Shown: positions 24,062 through 33,943, numbered from the stretch's first letter. The stretch: 64,000 bases of DNA from Mesobacillus jeotgali (GCF_900166585.1 NZ_FVZC01000009.1:2243444-2307443), one strand, 5' to 3'. Made by a program: numbers and translations. The notes: generated by a model not told the origin, from the letters alone.

Positions 24062-24577
24062 TCAGACAAAAGAAAATGTTTTTTGCTGAGTGGTCCGCTG
24101 GTTCCCCCTCGGGAAAGCTGTCGTTCCGGTACGGGCCATTTCCCTGATTCCATATGGTTTGATCAAATCGATAAACGCTTCAATTTTTTCTGTTTCACCT
24201 GTCAATTGGATGATGATGCTATCCTTGCTGACATCTATCACCGACGCCCGGAAAGGCTCAATGATTGAATAGATTTCTGTGCGGTTATGAGGAAGGACCG
24301 GCACTTTCACTAAAACAAGCTCGCGGGCTACAATTGCCTGATCACTGATATCCGCCACCTTCAGGACATCAATCTGCTTGTTCAGTTGCTTTGTAATTTG
24401 CTCGACCATCCTGTCATTCTCGACATGGACAACACAAGTCATCCGAGAAACTCCTTCCTGTTCGGTATGGCCCACTGAAATGCTCTCGATATTGTAGTTG
24501 CGTTTTGTAAAAAGATTGGTGATCCTGTTCAGAACTCCCGGCCGGTTCAAAACCGTCAACGTTATGATTCGTTTCAT
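24062..24577 (-). CDS. ilvH: acetolactate synthase small (regulatory) subunit
   Basis: ACT-domain regulatory subunit of acetohydroxyacid synthase, conferring valine feedback. The 171-aa product begins [20 protein letters not shown] with the ACT signature [16 protein letters not shown]. Its ATG overlaps the ilvB stop (24574-24577, ATGA), so the two subunits are translationally coupled. Confidence 0.97.
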   Translation of the reverse strand: MKRIITLTVLNRPGVLNRITNLFTKRNYNIESISVGHTEQEGVSRMTCVVHVENDRMVEQITKQLNKQIDVLKVADISDQAIVARELVLVKVPVLPHNRTEIYSIIEPFRASVIDVSKDSIIIQLTGETEKIEAFIDLIKPYGIREMARTGTTAFPRGNQRTTQQKTFSFV

Positions 24578-26283
24578 TTTTTCACTCCCACCATTTCGTG
24601 GATTCCTTTTCCCGGAGCAATCATCGGATATACATTTTCGTCTCCATCCACTCTGAAATCGAGCAGCACTGGTTCATCATTATTGAGGACTTCATCCAGG
24701 ACTGCACTGGCTTCTGCTTCAGTGCGGATTTCAAATCCTTTTATGCCATAAGCTTCTGCCAGTTTGACGAAGGATGGCTGTACTGGGTTTTTACTGTGTG
24801 AATACCTTTCTTGATAAAAAATCTCCTGCCACTGCCTCACCATTCCGAGTGCCATGTTGTTGAAAATCGCAATCTTGATCGGCAGCTGGAATTCTTTGAT
24901 GACCGCAAGTTCCTGGGTTGACATTTGAAAGCCTCCATCGCCAAGAACAGCGATAACACAAGCATGCGGGTCTGCGAGCTGTGCTCCAACACTAGCTGGA
25001 AGACCAAATCCCATTGTCCCCAGCCCTCCTGAGGTGACCCATCGATCAGCTGTATTGAACTGATAGAATTGAGCTGCCCACATTTGATGCTGGCCGACAT
25101 CGGTAACGACAATCGCCTCGCCTGCAGTTTTTTCATAGAGCAATTCCATCACCTTTTGCGGTTTAAGAACCTCACTGTCTTCGTAATGATAAGGAAAGTC
25201 CCTTTTCCACACGGCGAGCGATTCAATCCACTCTTGCTGCTGCGGCGGATTCCCCTCCAGCTTGATCAGCTGCCTTAATGCTTCACCTGCATCTCCAACA
25301 ACGGGAATTTGCGTTGGGACATTCTTGCCGATTTCAGCCGGGTCAATGTCTATATGGGCAACTGCTGCATGTGGGGCGAAATGCTTTAGATTGCCGGTCA
25401 AGCGGTCATCAAAACGCGCCCCAATATTGATCAACAAGTCACAATGGTAAAGAGCCATATTGGCCGTATAGCAGCCATGCATCCCTGCCATTCCCATGAA
25501 TAGTTCATGTCCAGCAGGAAATCCTCCCAAGCCTAACAGTGTGTGGACAACTGCTATGTTTTGCTGTTCAGCATATTCTTTTAGTAGATTCGAAGCCCGG
25601 GCATGGAGGACACCGGCGCCGGCGAGGATGACTGGCTTTTTAGCTTTGCTGACTGCTTCTGACAATTTCCTGACCTGTAGGAAGTTCGGCTCAGTTGTCG
25701 GCTGGTATCCCGGAAGATGGACATCCTGCTCTTCCGGCACTTCTGTTACTCCGGCTGCCAGATCTTTCGGAAAATCGATGACGACCGGGCCAGGTCTGCC
25801 GCTTGTCGCTATATAAAAAGCTTCTTTGATGATCCTCGGAATGTCTTTGATTTCCCTGACCTGATAGTTGTACTTCGTGATTGGTGTGGTGATTCCAAGA
25901 ATGTCAGCTTCCTGGAAGGCATCCGTACCGATGACGCCTGTAGCCACCTGGCCAGTAAAAACGACCAATGGCAATGAGTCCATCATCGCATCGGCAATTC
26001 CGGTGATGATGTTGGTCGCGCCTGGCCCTGAAGTTGCAATCACTACTCCCGGTTTCCCGCTGATCCTTGCATATCCTTCCGCTGCGTGGATTCCTCCCTG
26101 CTCATGCCTTGGCAGCACATGAAGAATCTTGGAATCATAGAGTTTGTCGTAAATTGGCAGGACAGCACCGCCGGGATAGCCAAAAATGACTTCGACGTTT
26201 TCCTTTTCCAGGGCTTTAAGCAGTAAATCCGCACCGCTTACTTCACTTGTTTTAGCCTTTGTTTCCTTCAAGGCAGCTTCCAT
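24574..26283 (-). CDS. ilvB: acetolactate synthase large (catalytic) subunit
   Basis: Thiamine-diphosphate enzyme that makes acetolactate or acetohydroxybutyrate. The 569-aa product has the catalytic glutamate region [20 protein letters not shown], the FAD/central domain ([11 protein letters not shown]), and the thiamine-binding [18 protein letters not shown] to NNMALG stretch. First structural gene of the ilv-leu operon, about 130 nt after a T-box terminator. Confidence 0.97.
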   Translation of the reverse strand: MEAALKETKAKTSEVSGADLLLKALEKENVEVIFGYPGGAVLPIYDKLYDSKILHVLPRHEQGGIHAAEGYARISGKPGVVIATSGPGATNIITGIADAMMDSLPLVVFTGQVATGVIGTDAFQEADILGITTPITKYNYQVREIKDIPRIIKEAFYIATSGRPGPVVIDFPKDLAAGVTEVPEEQDVHLPGYQPTTEPNFLQVRKLSEAVSKAKKPVILAGAGVLHARASNLLKEYAEQQNIAVVHTLLGLGGFPAGHELFMGMAGMHGCYTANMALYHCDLLINIGARFDDRLTGNLKHFAPHAAVAHIDIDPAEIGKNVPTQIPVVGDAGEALRQLIKLEGNPPQQQEWIESLAVWKRDFPYHYEDSEVLKPQKVMELLYEKTAGEAIVVTDVGQHQMWAAQFYQFNTADRWVTSGGLGTMGFGLPASVGAQLADPHACVIAVLGDGGFQMSTQELAVIKEFQLPIKIAIFNNMALGMVRQWQEIFYQERYSHSKNPVQPSFVKLAEAYGIKGFEIRTEAEASAVLDEVLNNDEPVLLDFRVDGDENVYPMIAPGKGIHEMVGVKK

Positions 26284-26409
26284 TTATCGAACCTCCTTTT
26301 GTATATAAGCTGTTTCTCGCATTGATGGTTGCTTTTCCAATGAGAGGGACTTATTGGACCCAAATGTTTGGCTGTTAAAGCAATAAACTCTGCGGAAATA
26401 GCTTTTTTC

Positions 26410-26712
26410 AAAAATAAAAAAGCCCATCCATCTCCATATGCCTGGATTTCCCAGGCAAAGGGATGGAATAGGCTTTATCTCCTTGTTCCACGGTACCACC
26501 CTTCTTCACGCTTTACGCGTGCGCTCGTGATTTTGATAACAAGTGCGGGGCACTCGGCCAGTTTTACTTGGATTCCTTTCAAACTGGCGCTCCAGGGTGA
26601 GTTCATTCAATACGGCATCACCGGCTCCCAGCTAACCCGGCTCTCTGTGCATGCTGATTGCATTGAATTACTTGTCCCTGTCTTTGCTTTATCTATATTC
26701 AATTAGACTAGT
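26410..26712 (-). promoter_or_regulatory. T-box leader, probably leucine-responsive, ahead of ilvB
   Basis: On the minus strand the T-box core AAGGGTGGTACCGTGG is at 26490-26505. A Stem I region with GACAGGGACAAGTAA lies about 170 nt upstream, and a specifier region reads GAACTCACC. The CTC triplet at 26599-26601 corresponds to leucine, as for the B. subtilis ilv-leu leader. Downstream, a stem built on AAAGCC and GGATGGGCTTTTTT (about 26410-26475) is the intrinsic terminator. Uncharged tRNA-Leu would favour the antiterminator and expression of ilvBHC-leuABCD. Confidence 0.9.
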
Positions 26713-26731
26713 TTGGTATTGGCAGATTCTA

Positions 26732-26760
26732 ATGGTATAACTCACGTATTGTCTTGTAAA
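26732..26760 (-). promoter_or_regulatory. possible sigma-A promoter of the ilv-leu operon
   Basis: On the minus strand TTTACA (26755-26760) and TACCAT (26732-26737) are 17 bp apart, just upstream of the T-box leader and 10 nt after the ilvE stop. The -10 is weak. Confidence 0.35.
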
Positions 26761-26769
26761 AGAATTCTA

Positions 26770-27675
26770 TTAACTTACTTGATGGGCTTTTTCCGGGTAG
26801 ACCTGGATTCCTTCTGCTACGACTCTTGCTCTGAACTCACTCAAGATGTTTTGCGTGTGCTCTCCCGGTACGCCATCGCCAATGACTCTTCCATCTACTT
26901 TAACCACCGCAATCACTTCGGCTGCGGTCCCGGTAAGGAATACTTCATCCGCGGTGTATACATCATGGCGGGTAAATGGTTCTTCCTTCACCTCGTAACC
27001 TAGTTTTTCCGCTATTTCAATGACTGCATTCCTCGTGATTCCTTCAAGAGCTCCAACATAGCCTGGCGGTGTGAAAAAGCTGTTGCCTCTTACGATAAAA
27101 ATATTGTCTGCTGAACCTTCGGCAACATAGCCCTGATCATTGAGCATTAAAGCCTCGCTTACATTAGCCAGATGCGCCTCAATCTTTACCAGAACATTAT
27201 TTAAATAATTCAATGACTTCACTTTTGGGCTTAAAACATCAGGGCGATTTCTTCTTGTGGCTACCGTAACAATTTCAAGTCCGCTTTCATATAATTCCTT
27301 CGGGAAAATAGACAGCGGCTCAACAATGATAACGATATTCGCATTCGGGCACTTGAAGGGATCCAGTCCCAGGTCACCGACACCCCTCGAGACGACAATG
27401 CGGATATAGGCATCTCGTAATTGGTTCCGCTCAACTGTCTGTACAACAAGATCAGTGAGCTCCTCTTTAGAGTGGGGCATGTTCAGCATAATGGATTTGC
27501 CTGAACGGTATAGCCGATCCATATGTTCATCCATCCTGAAAATATTGCCGCTGTATACCCGTATCCCTTCAAAAATACCATCACCGTATAAAAAACCATG
27601 ATCATATACTGAAATCTTGGCATTTTCCTTGGTGACGAATTCACCATTCAAGTAAATCCACTGATCGGGCACCAT
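26770..27675 (-). CDS. ilvE: branched-chain amino acid aminotransferase
   Basis: PLP enzyme (fold class IV) for the last step to valine, leucine and isoleucine. The 301-aa product has the N-terminal DGIFEGIRVYSG segment, catalytic lysine in SPKVKSLNYLNNVL, and EGSADNIFIVRGN with TPP following. Start chosen at the ATG 27675, where AAAGGAG is five nt upstream; the in-frame GTG at 27681 abuts that site. It stands upstream of the T-box, so it is transcribed from its own promoter and only read-through would link it to ilvB. Confidence 0.95.
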   Translation of the reverse strand: MVPDQWIYLNGEFVTKENAKISVYDHGFLYGDGIFEGIRVYSGNIFRMDEHMDRLYRSGKSIMLNMPHSKEELTDLVVQTVERNQLRDAYIRIVVSRGVGDLGLDPFKCPNANIVIIVEPLSIFPKELYESGLEIVTVATRRNRPDVLSPKVKSLNYLNNVLVKIEAHLANVSEALMLNDQGYVAEGSADNIFIVRGNSFFTPPGYVGALEGITRNAVIEIAEKLGYEVKEEPFTRHDVYTADEVFLTGTAAEVIAVVKVDGRVIGDGVPGEHTQNILSEFRARVVAEGIQVYPEKAHQVS

Positions 27676-28008
27676 CAACACTCCTTTAATAAATAGACGC
27701 TTTAAATTAGTAAAATTTAGGTTTAAAAAAATACAATTTTACACAATTGGCTATTGCTATAAAACTGTATGGTGCAACTTGTATTTTATATTTGAGGATT
27801 ATCTTACGCCCAATTTATACACTCGTCAACACCCTTTTTCTAAATTATTTGATAATTTAGATTTGTTAATCAATTTGTATACGCTTACATTGTTGATATA
27901 TTCACATTTTAAAATTTTTAAATTTTTTTTAATCTATTTTCCTAATTGCAATCCAAAATACAAAAAAACTCACCTTCCAGGAAGGTGAGTTAAGGTATGT
28001 AGTTTAAA
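27676..28008. other. 333-bp AT-rich gap between ilvE and tRNA-Arg
   Basis: Very AT-rich, with long T and A runs around 27890-27935. It holds the ilvE upstream region and the terminator after the tRNA. AT-rich sites of this kind can bind CodY, but I see no clear CodY box. No gene is visible. Confidence 0.5.
27962..27990 (-). terminator. terminator downstream of tRNA-Arg
   Basis: Arms ACTCACCTTCC and GGAAGGTGAGT with a T-run on the minus strand, 19 nt after the tRNA 3' end. Confidence 0.85.
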
Positions 28009-28085
28009 TGGCGTCCCAGGAGAGATTCGAACTCCCGACCGTACGCTTAGAAGGCGTATGCTCTATCCGGCTGAGCTACTGGGAC
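28009..28085 (-). tRNA. tRNA-Arg (anticodon TCT)
   Basis: The acceptor stem GTCCCAG pairs with CTGGGAC, followed by discriminator G and an encoded CCA. The D-arm is AGCTCAGCCGGATAGAGC. The anticodon stem TACGC/GCGTA holds the loop CTTCTAA with anticodon TCT at 28049-28051 (+ strand aga). The T-arm is CGGGAGTTCGAATCTC. It reads AGA arginine codons. Confidence 0.97.
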
Positions 28086-28149
28086 ATAGTGGTTTTTTAA
28101 AGACAAGATTTATTATATTAGCCAAATAACTAAATGTCAATAAAAAATG

Positions 28150-28185
28150 AAATTTTTTTCCGAGGGGAATTTTATTCCCCCTCAG
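28150..28185 (-). terminator. hairpin after ysnB, probable terminator
   Basis: GAGGGGGAAT and ATTCCCCTC form a stem shortly after the ysnB stop. The tail on the minus strand is A-rich before the T-run, so termination strength is uncertain. Confidence 0.45.
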
Positions 28186-28203
28186 AAACCTATTATAGTA
28201 GCA

Positions 28204-28728
28204 TTAGCCTTTTTTGTGAAGTGAAAACTCCTGCCTCAAATCAGATAGCTCTCCATTACCATAGTCATAGAATCTCAATAAGACTTTTTGATCACGCAGC
28301 TCTATAATTCCGTAGGTCCTTTCCCTTCTTCCTCGCGGGAGTCTGATGCTGCCCGGATTAATGAAGAGCACATCATCGATCATTTCGGCTCCCAGGATAT
28401 GAGAATGCCCAAAACACACTATATCCGCCTGTACTTCTTTTGCCTTATAGTATAAGTTTACGAGGGTCGATTTGACTGAGTACAAATGCCCGTGGGTCAC
28501 AAAGATTTTCACATCGTTTATCATATGAGTTTCATCATCAGGGAAACTACCGTAAAAATCGCAATTTCCCTTGACTGAATGGAAATTCACGATAGCAGCG
28601 TCCTTCTCGGAGAGTTCAGAATCGCCGCAGTGAATCATCAGGTCCATATCGTTTCCATGAAGACTTTTAATTCCTTCAAGCACCTCTGTTGATCCATGGC
28701 TGTCACTGACAATCAACACTTTGCTCAT
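28204..28728 (-). CDS. ysnB: YfcE/YsnB-family metallophosphoesterase
   Basis: Predicted calcineurin-like phosphodiesterase of 174 aa. Metal-binding motifs are in order: VSDSHG (near residue 7), HCGDSEL, VKGNCD, THGHLY and FGHSHI, then NPGSIRLPRG. Its physiological substrate is not established. It follows rdgB by 3 nt, matching the B. subtilis rph-ysnA-ysnB order. Confidence 0.93.
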   Translation of the reverse strand: MSKVLIVSDSHGSTEVLEGIKSLHGNDMDLMIHCGDSELSEKDAAIVNFHSVKGNCDFYGSFPDDETHMINDVKIFVTHGHLYSVKSTLVNLYYKAKEVQADIVCFGHSHILGAEMIDDVLFINPGSIRLPRGRRERTYGIIELRDQKVLLRFYDYGNGELSDLRQEFSLHKKG

Positions 28729-28731
28729 GTT

Positions 28732-29325
28732 TCACTCCCGCTCCCTGAGAGCTTCATCCAGTTTTCGAATTGCGGTCGCCCGGTGGCTGATACTGTTTTT
28801 TTCGTCTGATGACAACTCTGCCATTGCCTTGCCTTCTGCCTCGACAAAGAAAATCGGGTCATAGCCAAACCCGTGGGTTCCCCGCCGTTCATGAAGGATC
28901 CGGCCTTCGCATGTTCCGAAAACCGTCAGTGTTTCCCTTCCCGGCTCTGCCATCGCCAAAGCACAACAGAATCTGGCGGCACGCTCGTTTTCTGGCACAT
29001 TTTGCAGCTCATCAAGAACCTTGTCGATGTTTGCCTCATCATTCTTTTCAATTCCGGCATATCGTGCAGAATAGACACCAGGACGACCCTCCAGGGCATC
29101 AATTTCAAGGCCAGAATCATCCGCAATCACACGGACTCCAAGAATTCTTGCAATTGTTTCAGCTTTAAGGACTGCATTTTCCTCAAAGGTTGAACCTGTT
29201 TCTTCGACTTCTTCAAGCTCCGGGTAATCCAGCAGCGTTTTAACAGTCAGCCCCTTTGGTAAAAAAAGCTTTTCAAACTCTTTTGCTTTTCCTTTGTTTT
29301 TTGTTGCGATAATGACTGATTCCAT
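28732..29325 (-). CDS. rdgB: XTP/dITP diphosphatase (RdgB/HAM1 family)
   Basis: House-cleaning pyrophosphatase that removes deaminated purine nucleotides such as dITP and XTP. The 197-aa product has the N-terminal [16 protein letters not shown], the [20 protein letters not shown] signature and the [11 protein letters not shown] region, followed by [10 protein letters not shown]. It is the YsnA homologue, located between rph and ysnB. Confidence 0.96.
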   Translation of the reverse strand: MESVIIATKNKGKAKEFEKLFLPKGLTVKTLLDYPELEEVEETGSTFEENAVLKAETIARILGVRVIADDSGLEIDALEGRPGVYSARYAGIEKNDEANIDKVLDELQNVPENERAARFCCALAMAEPGRETLTVFGTCEGRILHERRGTHGFGYDPIFFVEAEGKAMAELSSDEKNSISHRATAIRKLDEALRERE

Positions 29326-29338
29326 TTTGAGATCTCCC

Positions 29339-30094
29339 CTAGCTTTTATTTGCTCCCTCGATTTTGGCCGCTAATTCCTCTCCCAGGGCTGCTTTCTGCT
29401 TTTCGAATAGTTCCGTTATCCCATCCTGGGCCGCCTTTAAAAGCTCCTGCAGCTGGCCGTATGAAAAAGTAGCTTCTTCTCCTGTCCCCTGGAGCTCAAC
29501 AAATTCCCCATTGCCTGTCATAATCACATTCATGTCGACATGGGCAGCGGAATCTTCTACATAATTCAGGTCAACAACAACTTCTCCATTTTTCAGGACT
29601 CCGACACTTGTTGCAGCAAGTAAGTCCGTTACTGGGAATGCCGAGAGTTTCTTTTGCTTACTAAGCTTTTCTAGAGCCTGTGCCATGGCAATGAAAGCTC
29701 CTGTAATCGATGCGGTACGAGTGCCGCCGTCTGCCTGGATGACATCACAGTCAATCCAGACTGTCCGCTCTCCAATCGCCTCCAGATTCACGACTGCCCG
29801 CAATGCTCTGCCAATCAAGCGCTGGATTTCCATTGTTCTCCCGGAAATTTTGCCTTTTGCCGCCTCACGAATATTCCTTTGCTCTGTAGCTCTAGGCAGC
29901 ATGGAATACTCAGCAGTGATCCACCCTTTTCCCTCACCACGCATAAATGGCGGCACACGGTCCTCTATGCTCGCAGTACAGATGACTTTCGTATCTCCCA
30001 CAGAAATCAGCACTGAGCCCTCCGGGTGTTTTAAATAATCAGTTTCAATATGTATTGGTCTTAATTGTAAGGGTTCTCGCCCATCAAATCGCAT
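29339..30094 (-). CDS. rph: ribonuclease PH
   Basis: Phosphorolytic 3'-5' exoribonuclease that trims tRNA precursors. The product is 251 aa from [17 protein letters not shown], with [39 protein letters not shown] and [19 protein letters not shown] as family motifs. The frame is open to 30145, but an AGGAGGG site at about 30102-30108 fits the ATG at 30094. Confidence 0.97.
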   Translation of the reverse strand: MRFDGREPLQLRPIHIETDYLKHPEGSVLISVGDTKVICTASIEDRVPPFMRGEGKGWITAEYSMLPRATEQRNIREAAKGKISGRTMEIQRLIGRALRAVVNLEAIGERTVWIDCDVIQADGGTRTASITGAFIAMAQALEKLSKQKKLSAFPVTDLLAATSVGVLKNGEVVVDLNYVEDSAAHVDMNVIMTGNGEFVELQGTGEEATFSYGQLQELLKAAQDGITELFEKQKAALGEELAAKIEGANKS

Positions 30095-30152
30095 AAAAAA
30101 GCCCTCCTTAGCATGATAAAAAACAATCGGCCTGCCTGGAAACACAATAAAT

Positions 30153-30179
30153 AAGAGGCAGGAAATACGCCTGCCTCTT
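30153..30179 (-). terminator. probable terminator of gerM
   Basis: Arms AAGAGGCAGG and CCTGCCTCTT with a 7-nt loop lie between gerM and rph; the following sequence on the minus strand is T/A-rich. Confidence 0.6.
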
Positions 30180-30214
30180 TGAATGTCTTTATTTAGTATA
30201 TCAAAATCTTGCTA

Positions 30215-31276
30215 TTAAAAACTACCTGTGTTAACTTTTTCAGGCCTTGTAACCGGCTCTGCCAGTTTCTCACCTGTTTCTGACAGGATGTCTGCCTTTC
30301 CATTTACAGTCAGGGCGACACTCTCAACTCCTTCCTGCTCTGTCAGTGACAGGACAAGAGAATTCAGCAGATGTTCTGAAACCATTTTTTCTTCTAGGAT
30401 GGATTCATTAAAGTCCAGCGTCACCTTGCCATCCTCATTTTTTGGATCATTAAGCAGCTTTACATCTGCCTGGAATTCCGAAAGCAGATTCGAAGCAAAT
30501 GCAGGACCCTCTACAAGCTCGTTGACAACTGCGGTGATGTTATCTTTTACATCATTGCTGACCCGCTTTGTTACCGGAACATAGTAATAGGCTCCTTCCT
30601 CACCGCCAATATAATAAACTGTTAGTGCTTTTGTATTTGTGATATCTACAACATCAGAATTGTCGATATTGATCCCATCTGCACGGCTCAATTCTCCTCC
30701 AATCGGAGTTCCGTTTACCGGCATGGCTTCAAGTGGGGTGCCATTCATCTGAAGCTTAACCTCATTGATGGAATCAAACTGTGTAAGCGTCCATGTCACA
30801 GCCTGAAGGATTCTTTTTTCATCCTCTTTTTTGTAGGTTGCGAATTCCTTTGAAAAATCAACTGTTGCTGTTCCATCCTTGATGTTCACTGACATTTGCG
30901 TGTCAGCTGGAAGGACAGCCCTGAAGCCATTAGGGAGCATTTGCTCGACAGGTCCATTTGCGACCAGATATTCTAATGCCTGTTTTGCGACGCTCTCGGT
31001 TTTAGGAAGTTCGAGCGTTTGGGAAACGACATAACCATTTTTATCGATCAAGTACAGTTCTGTCTGAACAGATGTCTCCACCGCTTCTTTGCCGTCCTCT
31101 TTTGTTTCTGTAGAAACATTTTCATCAACTGCTTTCCCGTCTTCCATGATCGTAACATCCTGTGGCGGATCGATTTTCTTCTTTTCCTCGCCGCCGAACA
31201 GTCCGCAGCCTGACAGGAATACCGTAGTTGCCAATGTAGCAGCTGTAACGACCACAGCCTTTTTATTTTTTGACAT
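30215..31276 (-). CDS. gerM: GerM, sporulation and germination lipoprotein with two GerMN domains
   Basis: Lipoprotein needed for spore formation and germination in B. subtilis, where it works at the engulfment membrane. The 353-aa product starts MSKNKKAVVV with lipobox LSGC (Cys24). It is followed by an acidic linker and two GerMN domains: about residues 75-200 (LYLIDKNGYVVSQTLELPK) and 215-330 (LTVYYIGGEEGAYYYVPVTK). The start at 31276 has GGAGGG upstream; the open frame extends to 31309. In B. subtilis it is sigma-E controlled; I could not find a convincing sigma-E promoter here. Confidence 0.93.
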   Translation of the reverse strand: MSKNKKAVVVTAATLATTVFLSGCGLFGGEEKKKIDPPQDVTIMEDGKAVDENVSTETKEDGKEAVETSVQTELYLIDKNGYVVSQTLELPKTESVAKQALEYLVANGPVEQMLPNGFRAVLPADTQMSVNIKDGTATVDFSKEFATYKKEDEKRILQAVTWTLTQFDSINEVKLQMNGTPLEAMPVNGTPIGGELSRADGINIDNSDVVDITNTKALTVYYIGGEEGAYYYVPVTKRVSNDVKDNITAVVNELVEGPAFASNLLSEFQADVKLLNDPKNEDGKVTLDFNESILEEKMVSEHLLNSLVLSLTEQEGVESVALTVNGKADILSETGEKLAEPVTRPEKVNTGSF

Positions 31277-31377
31277 ATAAATCCCTCCAAAGACAGTTTG
31301 TACTATCATGTATACGAGCCTTTCAACATTTTAGACCGTCTGAGAGAAGATTTTTTGGATAGGCTGTTTAAGCTGTT

Positions 31378-31405
31378 AAAAAAAAGACCTCCGTTGCCGG
31401 AAGTC
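31378..31405 (-). terminator. intrinsic terminator of ysmB-racE
   Basis: GACTTCCG and CGGAGGTC pair (one G-T) around a GCAA tetraloop, followed by eight T on the minus strand, just after the racE stop. Confidence 0.85.
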
Positions 31406-31409
31406 CGTG

Positions 31410-32207
31410 TTATCCTAATTTAATTTTCTCTGCGTTTTCTATCGGCCTTTCCAGCCACTGGGACGCGATTGAAGAAAAGATTGTCCTTGAGCCAGTCATG
31501 TAAAATGAATGCTCAGGAAGCTCGTCCCGATCGGCAAACATGTCGCTATGGCCTAGTATTGTACTCACTTCACGCGCCGTTTCCTCTCCTGAACTTATAA
31601 CCTTGACTTCATCTCCCATTTCCTCTTTGATGAGCGGCTCAAGCAAAGGATAGTGGGTGCAGCCCAGGATCAATGTATCCAGGCCCTGTCCCTTTAATGG
31701 TTTCAGGGTGTCAGTTACGACCTTCTTCGCAACATGCCCATCATACTCCCCACTCTCAACAAGCGGCACGAATTTTGGGCAGGCAAGTGCTGCAACAGAA
31801 GTTCTACGATTGATTGATTTCAGCGCATGCTCGTACGCACGGCTTTTAACGGTGCCTTCAGTACCGATAATTCCGATTTTATAATTTTCGGTTACCTTGA
31901 TCGCTGTCCTTGCGCCCGGCTGGATAACACCCAGTACCGGAATGGATAGTTCTTCCCTGATTTCTTCAAGGACCACCGCTGTCGCTGTATTGCACGCAAT
32001 GACAAGCATTTTAATATTCTTTTCCAGCAGGAACCGGGTCATTTGCCAGGTGAATCTCTTCACTTCTTCAACAGGCCTCGGGCCATAAGGGCAACGGGCC
32101 GTATCACCGACATAGATGATCTGCTCATATGGCAGCTGCCTCATGACTTCCTTGGCAACAGTTAACCCGCCTACTCCTGAATCAATGATTCCGATTGGTC
32201 GGTTCAA
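31410..32207 (-). CDS. racE: glutamate racemase
   Basis: Makes D-glutamate for peptidoglycan (and poly-gamma-glutamate where present). Catalytic cysteines are in VIACNTATA (Cys72) and [27 protein letters not shown] and [11 protein letters not shown] are intact. I prefer a TTG start at 32207, giving [11 protein letters not shown], with GAGGCGAG upstream; this lines up with B. subtilis RacE. A GTG at 32228 or longer frames to 32282 would overlap ysmB. The start falls 10 nt after the ysmB stop. Confidence 0.94.
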   Translation of the reverse strand: MNRPIGIIDSGVGGLTVAKEVMRQLPYEQIIYVGDTARCPYGPRPVEEVKRFTWQMTRFLLEKNIKMLVIACNTATAVVLEEIREELSIPVLGVIQPGARTAIKVTENYKIGIIGTEGTVKSRAYEHALKSINRRTSVAALACPKFVPLVESGEYDGHVAKKVVTDTLKPLKGQGLDTLILGCTHYPLLEPLIKEEMGDEVKVISSGEETAREVSTILGHSDMFADRDELPEHSFYMTGSRTIFSSIASQWLERPIENAEKIKLG

Positions 32208-32217
32208 AAAACTCGCC

Positions 32218-32670
32218 TCATTCTCCACGCATTTCTTGATGTAATTTTGCCAGCCCTTCCTTAAGCGATACGATTTCTTCACCGGAGAAATCCTTCAATA
32301 CTTCCTGAAGGTACAGCTGGCGTTTCTTGATTACTTCATCGATGATCCTTTCCCCTTCGTCAAGGAGATGGATGCGTACTACTCGTCTGTCATTAGGGTC
32401 TTTCACCCTTACAACAAGTTGATTCTTTTCCATCCTGTCAACAAGATCCGTCGTCGTACTGCATGCCAGGAACATTTTATTCGACAATTCCCCGATCGTC
32501 ATATCACCGTCTTCAAACAGCCATTGCAGGGCAATGAACTGTGGCGGTGTAATCGTGTAATTACTTAGCAATTCCCGGCCCTTCTGCTTAATAATACCCG
32601 ATATGTATCTTAAATCCTTTTCGATATCAGCAACCGTCTCCAGCCCCTGGTTAATCCCTTCAACCTTCAT
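32218..32670 (-). CDS. ysmB: MarR-family transcriptional regulator YsmB
   Basis: A 150-aa winged-helix repressor-type protein, target unknown. MarR features are visible: helices around [20 protein letters not shown], recognition region [20 protein letters not shown] and wing [20 protein letters not shown]. The ATG at 32670 is chosen; TAGGAG lies upstream. It is followed closely by racE, as in B. subtilis, so both are likely cotranscribed. Confidence 0.9.
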   Translation of the reverse strand: MKVEGINQGLETVADIEKDLRYISGIIKQKGRELLSNYTITPPQFIALQWLFEDGDMTIGELSNKMFLACSTTTDLVDRMEKNQLVVRVKDPNDRRVVRIHLLDEGERIIDEVIKKRQLYLQEVLKDFSGEEIVSLKEGLAKLHQEMRGE

Positions 32671-32822
32671 CCGTAACAACTCCTAAATAAAATGCTTTAT
32701 CCAAAAGACCTGGTTTCCAAGCCAGAATGATATTAATACTATTGCCCTTATTTTCTACTTTTTTCGGGAAAATTTCAAGATACAATTCTGAAATGAGCCG
32801 ACAAAGGCCCTTTAATATCTTA

Positions 32823-32850
32823 ACCGGCCAACCCTGCAGGATTGGCCGGT
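32823..32850 (-). terminator. hairpin after gerE, possible terminator
   Basis: ACCGGCCAA and TTGGCCGGT arms with a CCTGCAGG-like centre follow the gerE stop. There is no strong T-run, so it may be a weak terminator or a protective hairpin. Confidence 0.5.
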
Positions 32851-32855
32851 CATGA

Positions 32856-33080
32856 TTAAAGTTCTAGCTCTCCCATTCGCAGGAGCTCTACAACAGCTTG
32901 GGAACGCCCCTTTACACCAAGCTTTTGCATGGCGTTTGAAATATGGTTCCGAACTGTCTTTTCGCTGATAAATAATTCACTAGCGATCTCTTTTGTTGTT
33001 TTGTCTTGTACTAACAGTTCGAAAACTTCTCTTTCGCGTTTAGTGAGTAATGGCTTGTGAGTATATTCATTTTCCTTCAA
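32856..33080 (-). CDS. gerE: GerE, late mother-cell transcription factor
   Basis: LuxR/FixJ-type helix-turn-helix protein of 74 aa without a receiver domain. It regulates late coat genes together with sigma-K in B. subtilis. [20 protein letters not shown], then [20 protein letters not shown] and the C-terminal [17 protein letters not shown] are diagnostic. An AAGGAGGG site lies upstream. Length matches B. subtilis GerE exactly or nearly so. Confidence 0.96.
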   Translation of the reverse strand: MKENEYTHKPLLTKREREVFELLVQDKTTKEIASELFISEKTVRNHISNAMQKLGVKGRSQAVVELLRMGELEL

Positions 33081-33144
33081 GTATTGTAACCCTCCTTGCC
33101 TTCGCCAGCTGTGAACTGCGGGGTGGGTATAAATTTAGTCAAAA

Positions 33145-33172
33145 TATCATATGTGAAGGAAAGTATTGAAGT
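33145..33172 (-). promoter_or_regulatory. possible sigma-K promoter of gerE
   Basis: On the minus strand CATATGATA (33145-33153) fits the sigma-K -10 consensus CATANNNTA, with an AC 17 bp upstream as a minimal -35. gerE is sigma-K dependent in B. subtilis. Confidence 0.4.
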
Positions 33173-33344
33173 GACACATAATTAAGGGACTTCATGCCAA
33201 ATTTTACAATTAGGCTGTTGTACAGTTGTAAATTGATTTTCAAGGTCCGTAAAATAATGTGTTGTCCAGGCTTTTTTTGCTGATTTTAAAGGATAAAACC
33301 AGAAAGCGATACCCGAAAATTATTTTACTGAATGTCTTGAAGGA

Positions 33345-33812
33345 CTATTGAACGGCGGATTTCTTGCTTTTTAAAAATAGATCCCTCATTTCTTCTGTCC
33401 ATCGTACACCTTTTCCTGTTTTTTTGGAAATCTGGACAATTGTCCCCCTGCCGGCAAGGCAAATTGAACCATCAGATTTCTTTGCCATATAGTGAAGGTC
33501 GACGGAAGAATTGCCAATTGAGCTGGCTTTCACAAAAATTTTCAAGTCCTCATCAAAAAAAATCTGGCTCAAATAATCACACTGCAAATCCGCAACAACC
33601 GGGATCGTCTCATTTTCCGGTTTTACCCAATCCTGCATGAATCCCTGGCTCTTGAAATATTCAATCCTCGCTTGTTCGAAATATGTAAATGGAACAGTGT
33701 TATTCAAATGCCCGAACATATCCGTTTCAGAGAAGCGTACCTTCACTTTATAAAAAAACTCAAATTCCTCTTCCCAGCTGACAATTTCGTCAATGTAATC
33801 CATCTTCTTCAT
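33345..33812 (-). CDS. ysmA: acyl-CoA thioesterase YsmA (hotdog fold, 4HBT family)
   Basis: Predicted thioesterase of 155 aa. The signature region RFSETDMFGHLNNTVPFTYF holds the catalytic aspartate of 4-hydroxybenzoyl-CoA-type thioesterases, and QDWVKPENETIPVVADLQCD follows. The ATG at 33812 has TGGAGG upstream. A FadR-like palindrome lies just upstream of the start (33832-33849), suggesting a link to fatty-acid metabolism. It sits between gerE and sdhB as in B. subtilis, apart from the inserted nuclease and sortase. Confidence 0.88.
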   Translation of the reverse strand: MKKMDYIDEIVSWEEEFEFFYKVKVRFSETDMFGHLNNTVPFTYFEQARIEYFKSQGFMQDWVKPENETIPVVADLQCDYLSQIFFDEDLKIFVKASSIGNSSVDLHYMAKKSDGSICLAGRGTIVQISKKTGKGVRWTEEMRDLFLKSKKSAVQ

Positions 33813-33831
33813 GTTGTAACCTCCAGTAAAC

Positions 33832-33849
33832 TGAATGAACATTCATTCT
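33832..33849. promoter_or_regulatory. FadR-like operator ahead of ysmA
   Basis: TGAATGA-ACAT-TCATTCT is an inverted repeat matching the B. subtilis FadR consensus TGAATGA-N4-TCATTCA at all but the last defined base. It resembles the box in front of fadR in this window (59064-59081). Confidence 0.6.
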
Positions 33850-33897
33850 TTTCTTTATTATAAATTTTTTTTTGTTGTTTGGAAATAAAAACAGGTT

Positions 33898-33938
33898 AAA
33901 AACAGAAAGGAAGGATTGGGAGACCCAATCCTTCCTTG
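33898..33938 (-). terminator. terminator of the extracellular nuclease gene
   Basis: Arms AAGGAAGGATTGGG and CCCAATCCTTCCTT with a short loop, then a T-rich tail on the minus strand. Confidence 0.85.
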
Positions 33939-33943
33939 AATAA

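Noticed and set aside
26284..26769. Small ORFs in the ilvB leader as a leader peptide
   Set aside because: The interval is a T-box; no leucine- or valine-rich leader peptide with a ribosome site is seen.
28009..28085. tRNA-Arg as an attachment site for an integrated element
   Set aside because: No integrase, direct repeat of the tRNA 3' end or phage-like gene is found on either side.
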